From: JAFDZO01 sp044226845 | GTDB taxonomy: Bacteria; Bacteroidota; Ignavibacteria; Tepidaquicellales; Tepidaquicellaceae | Direction: 5' to 3' | Length of the DNA stretch: 64,000 nucleotides | Assembly: GCA_044226845.1 (NCBI GenBank) | Contig: JBGAGG010000004.1 | Span: 1-64,000 of the forward strand | In this document: in pieces, positions 43,429 to 52,078 of the stretch | Layout: every line of letters starts with the position of its first letter | How positions within the stretch are numbered: position 1 is the first letter of the stretch | The notes under the pieces: generated by a model | The model's database searches: none | What the model saw: the letters and a program-made list of their open reading frames with translations, nothing else | Told to the model about the DNA's origin: nothing | Made by a program: the position numbers and the translations under genes

Positions 43429-44304
43429 CTAATTTGCGGCTATAATTTTGCGGTTGTCTTTGAAGCTGTACAAAAGTTTGTATTTAAAGAAAACTCCGAA
43501 TGTAATATATATTTTTCTCAACTTGGAAATTTTTGCTTTCTTCTGGAAAACATTGTAGTTCATCTTTTCAATTTTTTCAAGAATGCGGAAATAAATATGC
43601 TCCATAATTCTTGCTGCAAACATAAGTCCTTTATCATCCTTACTGAGACAGCTGTTCGCTTTTTCATAGTAAGCATGTGCTCTTTCACATTCGTATTTCA
43701 TCAGAGCTATAAATGAATCATTGTATTTATTTGCCATTAAATCCTCTTCAGTATATCCGAATTTTTCCATGTCTTCTTTTGGCAGATAAATTCTTCCGTT
43801 CTCCGCATCAATTTTTATATCGCGTAGAATGTTTGTAAGCTGTAATGCAACGCCTAAGTTAATAGCAAACTCACGCGTGCTTTTATGCTTGTATCCGAAA
43901 ATCTCAATGCACATAAGCCCCACTGTTGCAGCGGCGCAGTAACAATACTGATAAAGTTCATCGAAATTTTTGTAACGCTGGTTTTGAAGATCCATTTCCA
44001 TCCCTTTGATAAGCTCAAAGAAAGGTTCAACGGGAATATTGTACTTGCGGATTATATTGTTAAGATGATTTAATAAAGCGTATTTTGATTTACCGTGTTC
44101 GGCAAGTTCAAATTCGTTTTTCCACTCACGGATTTTTTTATACTTCACCTCAACTGAGTCCGAATTTTCATCAACTATGTCATCGGTCTTTCTGCAAAAA
44201 GCATATACAGTATTAATAGCATCGTTCTTCTCTTTTGATAAAAAAGAAAATGATGATAAAAAATTCGATTTGCTTTCGGCTGCTATTTGTTTATGTTCGC
44301 TCAA
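43429..44304 (-). CDS. hpnD: Presqualene diphosphate synthase HpnD
   Basis: 291 residues from a TTG codon that directly follows the hpnC stop codon; no ATG fits better. Squalene/phytoene synthase fold with Asp-rich motifs 'FCRKTDDIVDE' and 'NILRDIKIDAENGRIYLP' for the two Mg-diphosphate sites, and 'AATVGLMCIEIFGY'. HpnD condenses two farnesyl diphosphates into presqualene diphosphate. It is the second of three squalene genes. The order and motif detail (YLPKEDM) separate it from hpnC. Confidence 0.93.
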   Translation of the reverse strand: MSEHKQIAAESKSNFLSSFSFLSKEKNDAINTVYAFCRKTDDIVDENSDSVEVKYKKIREWKNEFELAEHGKSKYALLNHLNNIIRKYNIPVEPFFELIKGMEMDLQNQRYKNFDELYQYCYCAAATVGLMCIEIFGYKHKSTREFAINLGVALQLTNILRDIKIDAENGRIYLPKEDMEKFGYTEEDLMANKYNDSFIALMKYECERAHAYYEKANSCLSKDDKGLMFAARIMEHIYFRILEKIEKMNYNVFQKKAKISKLRKIYITFGVFFKYKLLYSFKDNRKIIAAN

Positions 44305-45192
44305 TTAAAATATTGTCTTTAATAAGATCTTAAATTTATCAGAACCGGAAACCACTGGCCTTGTGGTCAAAGTCCTATAATTTAGCTTTTCTATTTTATT
44401 TATAACAGTCAATCCACCGTAATAAGTTGCTTTTAATTCGTATTTTAATCTGCCACTTACTAAATTCGGCAGTTCCTCACCTTTTTTATATATTTCTTTT
44501 GTTTTGATTATAAGCTCTTTTATTATGTTAATATAATTTTCGTTCTCTACTTTATTATTAAGAAGCTCGTAACTGTAATAATGCTTTTGTAAAATTTCAT
44601 TTGGTATGTAGACACGGTTGATCTCTAGATCCCTTGCAACGTCCTGCCAGAAATTTATAAGCTGAAGGCCTGTGCAGATGTAATCTGAAAGCTCAAATAA
44701 TTTTTTATCCCTCATTCCATTATAGCCGAAAATATATAGCACTAAATGACCTACAGGATTTGCTGAATATTTTGAATACTCAAGCAGCTCTTCAAATGTA
44801 TTGTATTTATCTTTAACAGAATCCTGCTTGAAAGCAATCAATAAGTTTTTAAATTCAATTGAAGGAATATTTAAGTCCTTCAAAGTTTTACAAAGAGCAA
44901 TAAAAATATATTTTGTCTCTTCTTGTAAGTTCTCAAGATGATTATTTAATACGCAGTCAAGTTCATCTTCCAAGAGATTTAATCTTGCAAGTTTTTGCTC
45001 CGAGCTTAAAATAGCAGAGTCGGCAATATCATCTGCGTATCTTGCAAATGAATATACTGCATAAACATACTTTCTTTTTTCTTTGGGGATTAAAACGGAT
45101 GCTACAGGAAAGTTTTCGTAATGATTTTTTGTAATCTTTTCACAGTGGATAAACGCTTCGTCAAAATTAACGTTATCAATGTTTTTCTGCAT
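44305..45192 (-). CDS. hpnC: Squalene synthase-like HpnC (hydroxysqualene synthase)
   Basis: 295 residues from the ATG at 45192; a TTG two codons earlier is also open. 'FARYADDIADSAIL' and 'NFWQDVARDLEINRVYIPNE' are the two Asp-rich motifs of the squalene/phytoene synthase fold, and 'SANPVGHLVLYIFGYN' the third conserved block. HpnC converts presqualene diphosphate to hydroxysqualene. Paired with hpnD and hpnE it gives a complete oxygen-free route to squalene. A TPR sensor kinase gene ends 8 bases upstream and is probably in the same transcript. Confidence 0.92.
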   Translation of the reverse strand: MQKNIDNVNFDEAFIHCEKITKNHYENFPVASVLIPKEKRKYVYAVYSFARYADDIADSAILSSEQKLARLNLLEDELDCVLNNHLENLQEETKYIFIALCKTLKDLNIPSIEFKNLLIAFKQDSVKDKYNTFEELLEYSKYSANPVGHLVLYIFGYNGMRDKKLFELSDYICTGLQLINFWQDVARDLEINRVYIPNEILQKHYYSYELLNNKVENENYINIIKELIIKTKEIYKKGEELPNLVSGRLKYELKATYYGGLTVINKIEKLNYRTLTTRPVVSGSDKFKILLKTIF

Positions 45193-45200
45193 TAACAAAT

Positions 45201-46991
45201 TTAACCGGAAATCAATTTGAATTTCACTCTAAAATTACTGCCTTCGCCGTATGTGCTTTCGCACCAGACTTCGCCGTCCATTGATTCAATCAGTTTTTTT
45301 ACAATGGATAAGCCAAGTCCAGTTGAGTTTTCACCTGCAGTCGGTTTTGTGCTGAGCTTGGAGAATTTTTTAAACAGCTTAGACATCTCTTCCTGTTTTA
45401 TTCCCATACCTTCATCTATAAATGAGACAATGACATGCTGCTTCAATAAATCTTTTTCAATTTTTACAGTTACTTCCGATTTCAAAGGAGAATACTTTAT
45501 AGAATTGGAAAAAAGATTTTCAAATACTTCATTCAGTCCCATGTAATCGGCAAGAATAACAAGCTTATCAAACTCACATATTGTATTTATTTTTATTCCT
45601 TTTCTTTCTGTTAAGACTGTATTATCCGAAATAACTTTTTCAAGGACTTCTATTATATTGATTTCTTTTTTAGCTAAGTTAATTCTGCCGCTTTCTATAG
45701 CATTAATATCCAGAAAGTTTTTTATTATATCCTGCATGCGTGTAGATGTTAATTCAATCTGCTCAAGTTTTCTGTCAATCTGCTCCGGGGAATATTTATC
45801 CTTTAATTTTCTTAAAGCAGAAACCGATAAAGATATTGCACTCAGTGGATTTTTTAAATCATGGGCAGCCATACCAAGAAATTCATTTTTTTCATTGTTC
45901 AGTTCGACAAGTTTTTCATTTACTGATTTCAATTCTTCATTTACTGACCTATGAAACTCAGCCTCCTGCTGAACCAATTCTACTTTGTGTAAAACATTAA
46001 GATATTCAATTTTAGAGTTTGACGATTCTTTAAACGTCTCTGATACCAATGTATAACTCTTTCGATAGTACTCACATGCTTTTTGATAATCTTCTATTTT
46101 GTAATAAACCATTCCGTACATATCCGTCATATTAGGAATAATATGAGTGTAATTATTTCTTAACGATATTTCTGAACACTTATCCAGATTTTCAATAGCT
46201 TCGTGATACATTTCAAAAGTATAATTCAAAGATGCTTTCAGGTAGTATAACTCTGCAGTGTAATAATCAAAGCCATGCTCAATACTAAGCGCATGTGATT
46301 TATTATAATATTCCATTGCTTTGTTCAGATCTTTATAATAATCGGCAGCAACATTGCCAAGATTGTTATAGCAAATCAAAATTCCCTGATAGTCTTCTGT
46401 TTTCTTTTTTATCTCAAGACCTTCATTATAATATTTTTCACAATGTTCATATTCACCTTTTTCAAAATATACGTTACCAAGGTTAATCAATATCATCCCT
46501 CTTCCTTTTTCATCGAAGAGTTCATCCTTTATTTTTAAAGCAAGGTTAAGGTAATCAAGCGCATTATCAAACTCTTTTAAATGGAGATAACAATTTCCTA
46601 TGGTGTTACAACATGTTGATTCTAATACACGGTTTTTTGTCCTCCTGGTTATCTTTAAAGATTCAAAAGCATTCTTGAGACTTTCAGCATAATCACCATA
46701 TTTGTACTGGCAGATTGCAATAAGATTTCTGCAGTCTGCTTCTTCATTTATAAGTCCTAATGAACTGCAGATCGGCAGAGCCTCAAGAGTTTTCTCCAGT
46801 GACTTATCATACATTGTATTGCGGTAATGGATACGGCCGGAGAGCAAAAGACTTTTAGCTAAAAGAGCTTCGTTTCTTTTTTCGCGGGCAATAGATTCTA
46901 TTTTAATAGCTTCTTCAAGGGCTTTTTCCCTGTCGGAATCTATCTTTTTCTGATATTCGTCAAGTATAGTATTTAAAACCTTTTCGTCCAT
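45201..46991 (-). CDS. TPR-domain cytosolic sensor histidine kinase
   Basis: 596 residues. Residues about 30-330 form 7-8 TPR units ('LINLGNVYFEKGEYEHCEKYYNEGLEI'), a coiled coil follows, then HisKA with the acceptor His in 'MAAHDLKNPLS' and HATPase with 'LFSNSIKYSP', 'DEGMGIK' and 'GLGLSIVKKLIE'. No membrane helix, so the input is cytosolic, perhaps a bound protein or peptide. There is no receiver domain and no adjacent response regulator. It is the first gene of the operon with hpnC (8 bases from the chosen start), hpnD, hpnE, and the dehydratase genes, suggesting co-regulation or control of the pathway. Confidence 0.93.
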   Translation of the reverse strand: MDEKVLNTILDEYQKKIDSDREKALEEAIKIESIAREKRNEALLAKSLLLSGRIHYRNTMYDKSLEKTLEALPICSSLGLINEEADCRNLIAICQYKYGDYAESLKNAFESLKITRRTKNRVLESTCCNTIGNCYLHLKEFDNALDYLNLALKIKDELFDEKGRGMILINLGNVYFEKGEYEHCEKYYNEGLEIKKKTEDYQGILICYNNLGNVAADYYKDLNKAMEYYNKSHALSIEHGFDYYTAELYYLKASLNYTFEMYHEAIENLDKCSEISLRNNYTHIIPNMTDMYGMVYYKIEDYQKACEYYRKSYTLVSETFKESSNSKIEYLNVLHKVELVQQEAEFHRSVNEELKSVNEKLVELNNEKNEFLGMAAHDLKNPLSAISLSVSALRKLKDKYSPEQIDRKLEQIELTSTRMQDIIKNFLDINAIESGRINLAKKEINIIEVLEKVISDNTVLTERKGIKINTICEFDKLVILADYMGLNEVFENLFSNSIKYSPLKSEVTVKIEKDLLKQHVIVSFIDEGMGIKQEEMSKLFKKFSKLSTKPTAGENSTGLGLSIVKKLIESMDGEVWCESTYGEGSNFRVKFKLISG

Positions 46992-47230
46992 TAAAATGGC
47001 TAAGATTTGCTGCTTATAAATTTTTTGGATGGGATATTGGATTTCTAATATAGCAAACTAATTAAGATAAAAAAACTGAAAATAGTTGAATAGCTGGTGA
47101 ATGAGTTAAGATTGAATTAGAATCTTCTAAACTTACTGGGAAAGAAAATATATAGCAGGATAAAAAATAAAAATATATATTAAAGGCAGCTTGGGCTAGG
47201 GGAAGTAATTTTTAAATTCATAAAAAAATT

Positions 47231-47359
47231 ATGGAAGAAAAAAAATCCGCTGCCGGCAGCATAATGGTAAAGGGAATAATATGGTTAGTTATTCTCTCAA
47301 CAATTTTTATTATTTACCTTTCAATAAAGCTCTTCTATGTTGGGAATACTTTCCGATGA
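47231..47359 (+). CDS. Possible 42-residue single-span membrane protein
   Basis: A short frame in the 409-base gap between the TPR kinase and the 2'-5' RNA ligase gene encodes 42 residues, MEEKKSAAGSIMVKGII at the start, one hydrophobic helix of about 20 residues and a short tail ending GNTFR. The basic N-terminus and helix give a plausible N-in membrane protein. GGGGAAG-like sequence occurs about 25 bases upstream, too far for a good ribosome site. It converges on the RNA ligase gene. The rest of the gap has no further feature I can support. Confidence 0.4.
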   Translation: MEEKKSAAGSIMVKGIIWLVILSTIFIIYLSIKLFYVGNTFR

Positions 47360-47400
47360 TTAATTAATGTGACGCATCCCGGTTAATTTCAAATTCCCGG

Positions 47401-47922
47401 TTAATTTGAAAGAAGTTTTATTTTTTCAAGGGTTGTTGCCTGCTCATAATTTACAATATCTATAGAAGCAATTTTTCCGGTAATTTCGAAATCTTGTGAA
47501 TTCCAATCATTAACCATTTTTTTACAAGCTAAAATATTTATTGAATTACCTATGGTAATATGGGGAATGAAATCAACATCTAGCCGGAGATAAGATGATA
47601 ATCTCCCGCTGTAAAGCTTATCATGCAGCTTGATTACATTACTATGCCCTTCATCAGGAACAAGAAACGCATAATAATTTTCCGTGAACGCATCTTTATT
47701 TATAGTAGCACTGCGAAGTGTAAATGTGAAAGGTTGGATACCCTGAAGTTGTTTTTTTATTTCTTCAGTAAATATTTTTTCTGAAAAATCCCTCACAGGA
47801 AACACCAAAGTAAAATGAGTTCTTATTATATCATACAAAGAATCATGTTCTCTCCTGTAATTTTCAATAAGATTATAATCTTTTTCCGATAGTTCAGGAT
47901 ATGCAACAGCTAATAATTTCAT
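47401..47922 (-). CDS. 2'-5' RNA ligase / LigT-like phosphoesterase family protein
   Basis: 173 residues with the two HxT/S motifs of the 2H phosphoesterase fold: 'IRTHFTLVFPV' and 'FIPHITIGNSI'. Members open 2',3'-cyclic phosphates or join RNA halves in vitro; the cellular substrate is mostly unknown. Cytosolic. It lies beyond the terminator of the 14-gene cluster, so it is transcribed separately or by read-through. Confidence 0.88.
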   Translation of the reverse strand: MKLLAVAYPELSEKDYNLIENYRREHDSLYDIIRTHFTLVFPVRDFSEKIFTEEIKKQLQGIQPFTFTLRSATINKDAFTENYYAFLVPDEGHSNVIKLHDKLYSGRLSSYLRLDVDFIPHITIGNSINILACKKMVNDWNSQDFEITGKIASIDIVNYEQATTLEKIKLLSN

Positions 47923-47969
47923 TTCTCAATGATAACTCTTTTACGAAAAAATTATCATCTAAAAATTTC

Positions 47970-47998
47970 GGACTTTGAAGCATTACCTCCAAAGTCCG
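47970..47998 (-). terminator. Terminator of the 14-gene cluster
   Basis: Stem CGGACTTTG (47970-47978) / CAAAGTCCG (47990-47998) with an 11-base loop, followed on the reverse strand by AAATTTTT. It lies 17 bases after the last gene of the cluster. Confidence 0.75.
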
Positions 47999-48014
47999 TA
48001 TTACTTAGAAAAAA

Positions 48015-48443
48015 CTATCCTCTCGGAGCATCATAGCTAATCATCCAGGAAATTCCGAATTTATCGACACACATCCCGAAATAAGAACCCCAGAATGCAT
48101 CTGCCATTGGCATGATTGTATTCCCGCCGGCTGAAAGTCCGTTGAAAAACTTATCAGCATCTTCTTTACTATCAGTACTGACTGAGATATTATATCCGCC
48201 GCTTCCGTAAGTCACGCTCATTGAAGGAGGGCAATCGCTTGCCATAAGAACACTCTTTCCTATTGGAAAAGATATGTGCATAATTTTATTGTCCTCTGCT
48301 TCGCCGTGAGTCATCGGTACATCACTCGGTACATCTTTAAAGCGCATTATCATAGCGAATTCGCCGCCGAATACCGATTTATAATAATTCATTGCTTCTT
48401 CGCAATTACCGTTAAAGTTGAGATAAGGATTTAGTGCTGACAT
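48015..48443 (-). CDS. VOC superfamily protein, PhnB-like (DUF 3-demethylubiquinone-9)
   Basis: 142 residues of the PhnB-type vicinal-oxygen-chelate fold: 'ALNPYLNFNGNCEEAMNYYKSVFGGE' at the start, 'ADKFFNGLSAGGNTIMPMADAFWGSYFGMCVDKFGISWMI' at the end. These dimers resemble glyoxalase-type and bleomycin-binding proteins; true catalysis is rarely shown. It is the last gene of the 14-gene cluster, 35 bases after the DoxX gene. A second PhnB-like paralogue lies at 50285. Confidence 0.9.
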   Translation of the reverse strand: MSALNPYLNFNGNCEEAMNYYKSVFGGEFAMIMRFKDVPSDVPMTHGEAEDNKIMHISFPIGKSVLMASDCPPSMSVTYGSGGYNISVSTDSKEDADKFFNGLSAGGNTIMPMADAFWGSYFGMCVDKFGISWMISYDAPRG

Positions 48444-48478
48444 TTTTTCAATTTTAAATTTTAAAAATATTTTAATTA

Positions 48479-48913
48479 TTAATTGAGAGAATTTTTTTTC
48501 TTTTTGAATAACAAATAATCAAGACTGTACTTCCCTGCTCCGAAGAATAACAGGCAAATAAAAACTGCAAGCATATTGAGAGGATTCATAACATTATACC
48601 ATTGATCCTGCATAGAAAAATGTGTTAAAGTTGCCATTATCATAGTGAAGCCCATGAATAAAGTCACAGGTCTGATGAATAAACCAAGTATAAGCAGAAT
48701 TCCGCCGCCGAACTCACTGAGTGATGCCATAAATCCCCAGAAGGTATGACCGAAAGAAATCCCCACATTTCCCATTGCGCCTCCAACCATAGCCCAGAAC
48801 TCGGGACCGCCTTGAATTTTAGGCAAACCATATATAAAGGCAAATGCTATACCTATTGTAACTCTTAATACAAATATTCCGATATCCTTATTGTTTTCCA
48901 GAAAGTTTTTCAT
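48479..48913 (-). CDS. DoxX family membrane protein
   Basis: 144 residues with four predicted membrane helices, the DoxX layout: 'DIGIFVLRVTIGIAFAFIYGLPKI', 'HTFWGFMASLSEFGGGILLILGLFIRPV', 'LFMGFTMIMATLTHF' and 'MLAVFICLLFFGAGKYSLDYLL'. DoxX-like proteins are inner-membrane proteins of mostly unknown role, sometimes linked to thiosulfate or redox stress. Position 13 of the cluster. Confidence 0.88.
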   Translation of the reverse strand: MKNFLENNKDIGIFVLRVTIGIAFAFIYGLPKIQGGPEFWAMVGGAMGNVGISFGHTFWGFMASLSEFGGGILLILGLFIRPVTLFMGFTMIMATLTHFSMQDQWYNVMNPLNMLAVFICLLFFGAGKYSLDYLLFKKKKNSLN

Positions 48914-48933
48914 GATTATTTATATTAAATTTA

Positions 48934-49476
48934 TCAGATTATTTTTTCATAGTGATTCACAATTACTCCTGATGGAGAAGCTTTTGATTTAACGAGCTTA
49001 AGCACTTTCATATCAATTCCTTCAAACAAATGCAAACCCTTACCCAGTATTACGGGCACTGTCATAAGGTAATATTCATCTATCAGTCCAAGTTTTGCAA
49101 ATGAAGTTACAAGCCCGCAGCCGCCGTAAAGAATTAAATTCTTCCCGGGTTTTGATTTCTCTTCTTCGATCTTTTTCTGTATATCACTTGCAAGAGTTAC
49201 ATCGGGATAATCCATAGATTTAACCGTCTTAGAAAAAACAATTTTGGGAAGCGAATTTGTCTTTGCAGCAAATTCTGTTTTATCATTTGGCCAGTAATCT
49301 AAAAATCCTTTAGCCATTCCTCTGCCGAGTAAGATTAAATCAGAAGAGTTTAAAAGTTCTTCTGCAGGGCTTTCAGATTCAGTTCCGATATTAGCAAACA
49401 TCCAGTCAAGCTCACCGTTCGGTCCTGCTACGAAGCCGTCAATGGAAGTATACATTTGCAAAATTACTTTTCTCAT
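48934..49476 (-). CDS. Dihydrofolate reductase / RibD C-terminal-like protein (copy 1)
   Basis: 180 residues with the RibD_C fold: 'KVILQMYTSIDGFVAGPNGELDWM' at the N-terminus, 'LILLGRGMAKGFLDYWP' and 'NLILYGGCGLVTSFAKLGLIDEYYLMTVPVILGKG' near the end, the NADPH-binding part. These standalone proteins are called dihydrofolate reductase family but the substrate is unknown. One of three paralogues in the cluster (49486 and 53460). Cytosolic. Confidence 0.9.
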   Translation of the reverse strand: MRKVILQMYTSIDGFVAGPNGELDWMFANIGTESESPAEELLNSSDLILLGRGMAKGFLDYWPNDKTEFAAKTNSLPKIVFSKTVKSMDYPDVTLASDIQKKIEEEKSKPGKNLILYGGCGLVTSFAKLGLIDEYYLMTVPVILGKGLHLFEGIDMKVLKLVKSKASPSGVIVNHYEKII

Positions 49477-49485
49477 TTTAATATT

Positions 49486-50046
49486 TTAATTTGTATTTTT
49501 CTCAGACTGATAATAAAGAATCATCACACCTGATTTTAATTTTTTTGAGTTAATAAGATTAAGTTTGATATTACTATTAATGCTCTTAAACATCGGATTA
49601 CCTTTACCCAAAATAACGGGGTTTAAAATTATTCTGAATTCATCAATTAGCCCCTGCATTGTTAAGAAGGATACAATCTCTCCACTGCCGAATATTACCA
49701 TATCTTTCCCGGGAAGCTTTTTCATTTCATAAACCTCCTCAGCTATATTCTCCTTTATTATTTTCGAATTATTCCATTTAGCTTTTCCAAGTGTTTTTGA
49801 AAAAACTATTTTCGGAAGTTTATTCATGTGATGCGTTATGGTCGGATCGTCATCAACAGCTGTAGGCCAGTATTTTTCCATCATTTGATATGTTTTGCGT
49901 CCGAATAAAATAGTATCGAACTCTTTAAACATATCTCTTGATTCGTCAATAAATTCTTCGTTCACCACAAACCAGTCAAGTTCTTTTTCCAACCCTTCAA
50001 AAAATCCGTCAACTGTTACCAGATTCCAGACAACTACTTTTCTCAT
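49486..50046 (-). CDS. Dihydrofolate reductase / RibD C-terminal-like protein (copy 2)
   Basis: 186 residues, same family as its neighbour: 'VVWNLVTVDGFFEGLEKELDWF', 'FGRKTYQMMEKYWPTA', 'DMVIFGSGEIVSFLTMQGLIDEFRIILNPVILGKG'. It is 9 bases upstream of copy 1, so they arose by tandem duplication or are kept as a pair; sequence identity is only moderate. The third copy at 53460 resembles this one in the 'LIDEFR..LNPI' end. Function unknown. Confidence 0.9.
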   Translation of the reverse strand: MRKVVVWNLVTVDGFFEGLEKELDWFVVNEEFIDESRDMFKEFDTILFGRKTYQMMEKYWPTAVDDDPTITHHMNKLPKIVFSKTLGKAKWNNSKIIKENIAEEVYEMKKLPGKDMVIFGSGEIVSFLTMQGLIDEFRIILNPVILGKGNPMFKSINSNIKLNLINSKKLKSGVMILYYQSEKNTN

Positions 50047-50063
50047 TTAAATAAATTTATTAA

Positions 50064-50270
50064 TTAATCTAATATCTCACAAACAAAACCTTTGCAGATT
50101 AAAACTTCTGATATTTTCTCCGGTATAACTTCTTCGCTTTCAACTCGGAGTATCTTATCGCAGTCATCAAGGTCAAAGTTAATATTACCGCCGAAAAGCG
50201 TCTTCAGTTCGGCAGTAATTTTATCTGCGATTAATTTATCTTCCACATTTGTTTTAAAAACTTCAACCAT
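50064..50270 (-). CDS. Small soluble protein of unknown function
   Basis: 68 residues with a compact alpha-beta pattern: 'MVEVFKTNVEDKLIADKITAEL', 'INFDLDDCDKILRVESEE', 'VLICKGFVCEILD'. The beta-alpha-beta-beta-alpha-beta order resembles a ferredoxin-like (HMA-like) fold without the metal-binding CxxC. Small proteins of this kind occur in Bacteroidota gene lists as hypothetical. It sits between a RibD-like gene (17 bases) and a PhnB-like gene (14 bases) and is the only member of the cluster I cannot place. Confidence 0.7.
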   Translation of the reverse strand: MVEVFKTNVEDKLIADKITAELKTLFGGNINFDLDDCDKILRVESEEVIPEKISEVLICKGFVCEILD

Positions 50271-50284
50271 TGTTATGATAGTTT

Positions 50285-50770
50285 TTATTTTCCTTCAGCT
50301 GCGTCTTCAAGCTTTTGTATGTCAATTTTTTTCATCTGGTACATGGCAAGAAGAACTCTTTTTGTTACATCGCCGCCTTTAGCTAAAAGTTCAAACAAAC
50401 GCTTAGGTGTAATCTGCCACGAAAGGCCGAATTTATCTTTCAGCCATCCGCATTGCGATTCTTCTCCTCCATCTGCAGTGAGTGCATTCCAGTATTTATC
50501 AACTTCTTCCTGAGAATCACAGTTGATAACAAATGAAACGGACTCATTGAATTTGAACATAGGTCCGGCATTCATTGCTCCGTATTTCACTCCGTCAAGC
50601 TCAAAGGAAAGAGTAAATACTGACCCTTCTTCTTTACCGGTCATCCTGGCGCTCTCTTTATCGAGATATCGTACTTCAGTTATTTTTGAATTAGGGATTA
50701 ACGATGTATAAAGCTTTACTGCTTCTTCTGCCTGTGAATCATACCACAGGTATGGCATAACTTTGCTCAT
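50285..50770 (-). CDS. VOC superfamily protein, PhnB-like (second copy)
   Basis: 161 residues: 'VMPYLWYDSQAEEAVKLYTSLIPNSKITEVRYL' and 'KYGAMNAGPMFKFNESVSFVINCDSQEEVDKYWNAL', then 'CGWLKDKFGLSWQITPKRL', the hallmark of the 3-demethylubiquinone-9 methyltransferase-like (PhnB) group. A Lys/Asp-rich helical end ('MYQMKKIDIQKLEDAAEG') follows. It has the same fold as 48015 but is more distant than a recent duplicate. Part of the cluster. Confidence 0.92.
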   Translation of the reverse strand: MSKVMPYLWYDSQAEEAVKLYTSLIPNSKITEVRYLDKESARMTGKEEGSVFTLSFELDGVKYGAMNAGPMFKFNESVSFVINCDSQEEVDKYWNALTADGGEESQCGWLKDKFGLSWQITPKRLFELLAKGGDVTKRVLLAMYQMKKIDIQKLEDAAEGK

Positions 50771-50804
50771 GATATTTAATTTATTTTTAAAATTATCAAT
50801 TTAA

Positions 50805-51212
50805 TTATTGCTGAGGCATTGCGCTCATATCAATGTAACTGTATTCCCAGCAATGACCGTCAAGATCCGTAAACCCGTGATTGTACATCCAGCCGTAATC
50901 TTGTTTTTCACCGGGAGCAGTTCCGCCGGCTTCAAGTGCTTTCTTTACCATATCATCCACTTCTTCTCTGTTATCAGCCGATAGACAGATAATAGCTTCA
51001 TTGGATTTAGACGTATCAGCTATTTCCCTTTTTGTGAAGCTTTTAAAAAAAGGTTCAACTAAAAGCATTACAAAAATATTTTCACCGACTATCATGCACG
51101 TTGCATTTTCATCTGTGAACTGAGGATTAAAAGTGTAACCGAGCTTGGTAAAAAACTCAATTGATTTTTTCAGGTCCTTTACCGGTAAGTTAACAAAAAT
51201 TTGTTTAGCCAT
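50805..51212 (-). CDS. VOC family glyoxalase-like protein
   Basis: 135 residues: 'KQIFVNLPVKDLKKSIEFFTKLGYTFN' and 'EKQDYGWMYNHGFTDLDGHCWEYSYID', the typical ends of the glyoxalase/bleomycin-resistance fold, with Glu and His in the metal-ligand places. Third VOC protein of the cluster; the function is unknown. Cytosolic. Confidence 0.9.
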   Translation of the reverse strand: MAKQIFVNLPVKDLKKSIEFFTKLGYTFNPQFTDENATCMIVGENIFVMLLVEPFFKSFTKREIADTSKSNEAIICLSADNREEVDDMVKKALEAGGTAPGEKQDYGWMYNHGFTDLDGHCWEYSYIDMSAMPQQ

Positions 51213-51243
51213 TATTTATATTTTAAATTTATTTCTAATAATT

Positions 51244-51684
51244 TTAATTTTGTTCTGCGAGTTCCTTGAGCTTTGCAAGTGCTTTTTCCCATAAGCCTGA
51301 CATCATTTCGTACATTTCATCATTCATATCGCCTTCTACATTAAGAGTAGTAACACCTTCTTGTTCCGAGAGAATATATGTTTCTCGTCCTCCTGCTACT
51401 CCGCAGGCCATTTCGCTATCGTAATCTTCGACATCGTTTACGAGCATACCTGTATACTCCATTGAGAGAATTTCAGTGGGATCATTTTTTATAATTTTAG
51501 CAATAATTCCATTACCATCATTACCTTTGAAAATTGCTTTACTGCCTACTTTCCAGTCAGTAACAGCATGTGAGCCTTCGTGAAATTCCGCATACCAGAT
51601 TCTGGTGTATTTATCTTCAGTTAATACTTCCCAAACTTTTTCTTTGGAAGCATTTATTTCAATAGATTTTTTAATTGTTTTCAT
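51244..51684 (-). CDS. SRPBCC / AHSA1-type ligand-binding protein
   Basis: 146 residues with 'IKKSIEINASKEKVWEVLTEDKYTRIWYAEFHEGS' at the start and 'GDMNDEMYEMMSGLWEKALAKLKELAE' as the long C-terminal helix: the START/AHSA1 helix-grip fold. Members bind a hydrophobic ligand or act as activators of Hsp90-like chaperones; the ligand here is unknown. Part of the cluster, 27 bases after the SnoaL-like gene. Confidence 0.9.
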   Translation of the reverse strand: MKTIKKSIEINASKEKVWEVLTEDKYTRIWYAEFHEGSHAVTDWKVGSKAIFKGNDGNGIIAKIIKNDPTEILSMEYTGMLVNDVEDYDSEMACGVAGGRETYILSEQEGVTTLNVEGDMNDEMYEMMSGLWEKALAKLKELAEQN

Positions 51685-51711
51685 AGTGTTTTTATTTTTT
51701 ATTTTAAAAAA

Positions 51712-52053
51712 TTATGTTTCTCTTCCGAAGTAAACATCTACAGATTTTATTTTTCCGTTTTCCGCAGTAAAAAATTCCGTGTTGCGAAAAGATTTACCGT
51801 CATTCATTACACATTCATATCTTACAAATGCTTCATTGCCCTCAGCAAATATTTTTTCTACAGTTATTGTTTTCATATCTGCGCTATGCGGCCAGCATCT
51901 TTTGAAATATTCTTCCCTGTTTATAAAATCATCATAGGGACTTGAGAATAGGAAGTCATTGCTCAATAAATCCTCTAGTAAAATTCTGTCCTTAATTTCA
52001 TAAGCTTGAAAACATTTTCGTATTATTTCTTCAATATTATTTTCTTCAGACAT
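51712..52053 (-). CDS. SnoaL/NTF2-like small protein (first copy)
   Basis: 113 residues: 'IIRKCFQAYEIKDRILLEDLLSNDFLFSSPYDD' and 'AFVRYECVMNDGKSFRNTEFFTAENGKIKSVDVYFG', the cone-shaped NTF2/SnoaL fold. Such proteins include isomerases and hydrolases of small molecules but most are uncharacterised. A second member of the same fold precedes it at 52079. Part of the cluster. Confidence 0.88.
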   Translation of the reverse strand: MSEENNIEEIIRKCFQAYEIKDRILLEDLLSNDFLFSSPYDDFINREEYFKRCWPHSADMKTITVEKIFAEGNEAFVRYECVMNDGKSFRNTEFFTAENGKIKSVDVYFGRET

Positions 52054-52078
52054 AATATTTTTGAATTAATCTATATAT

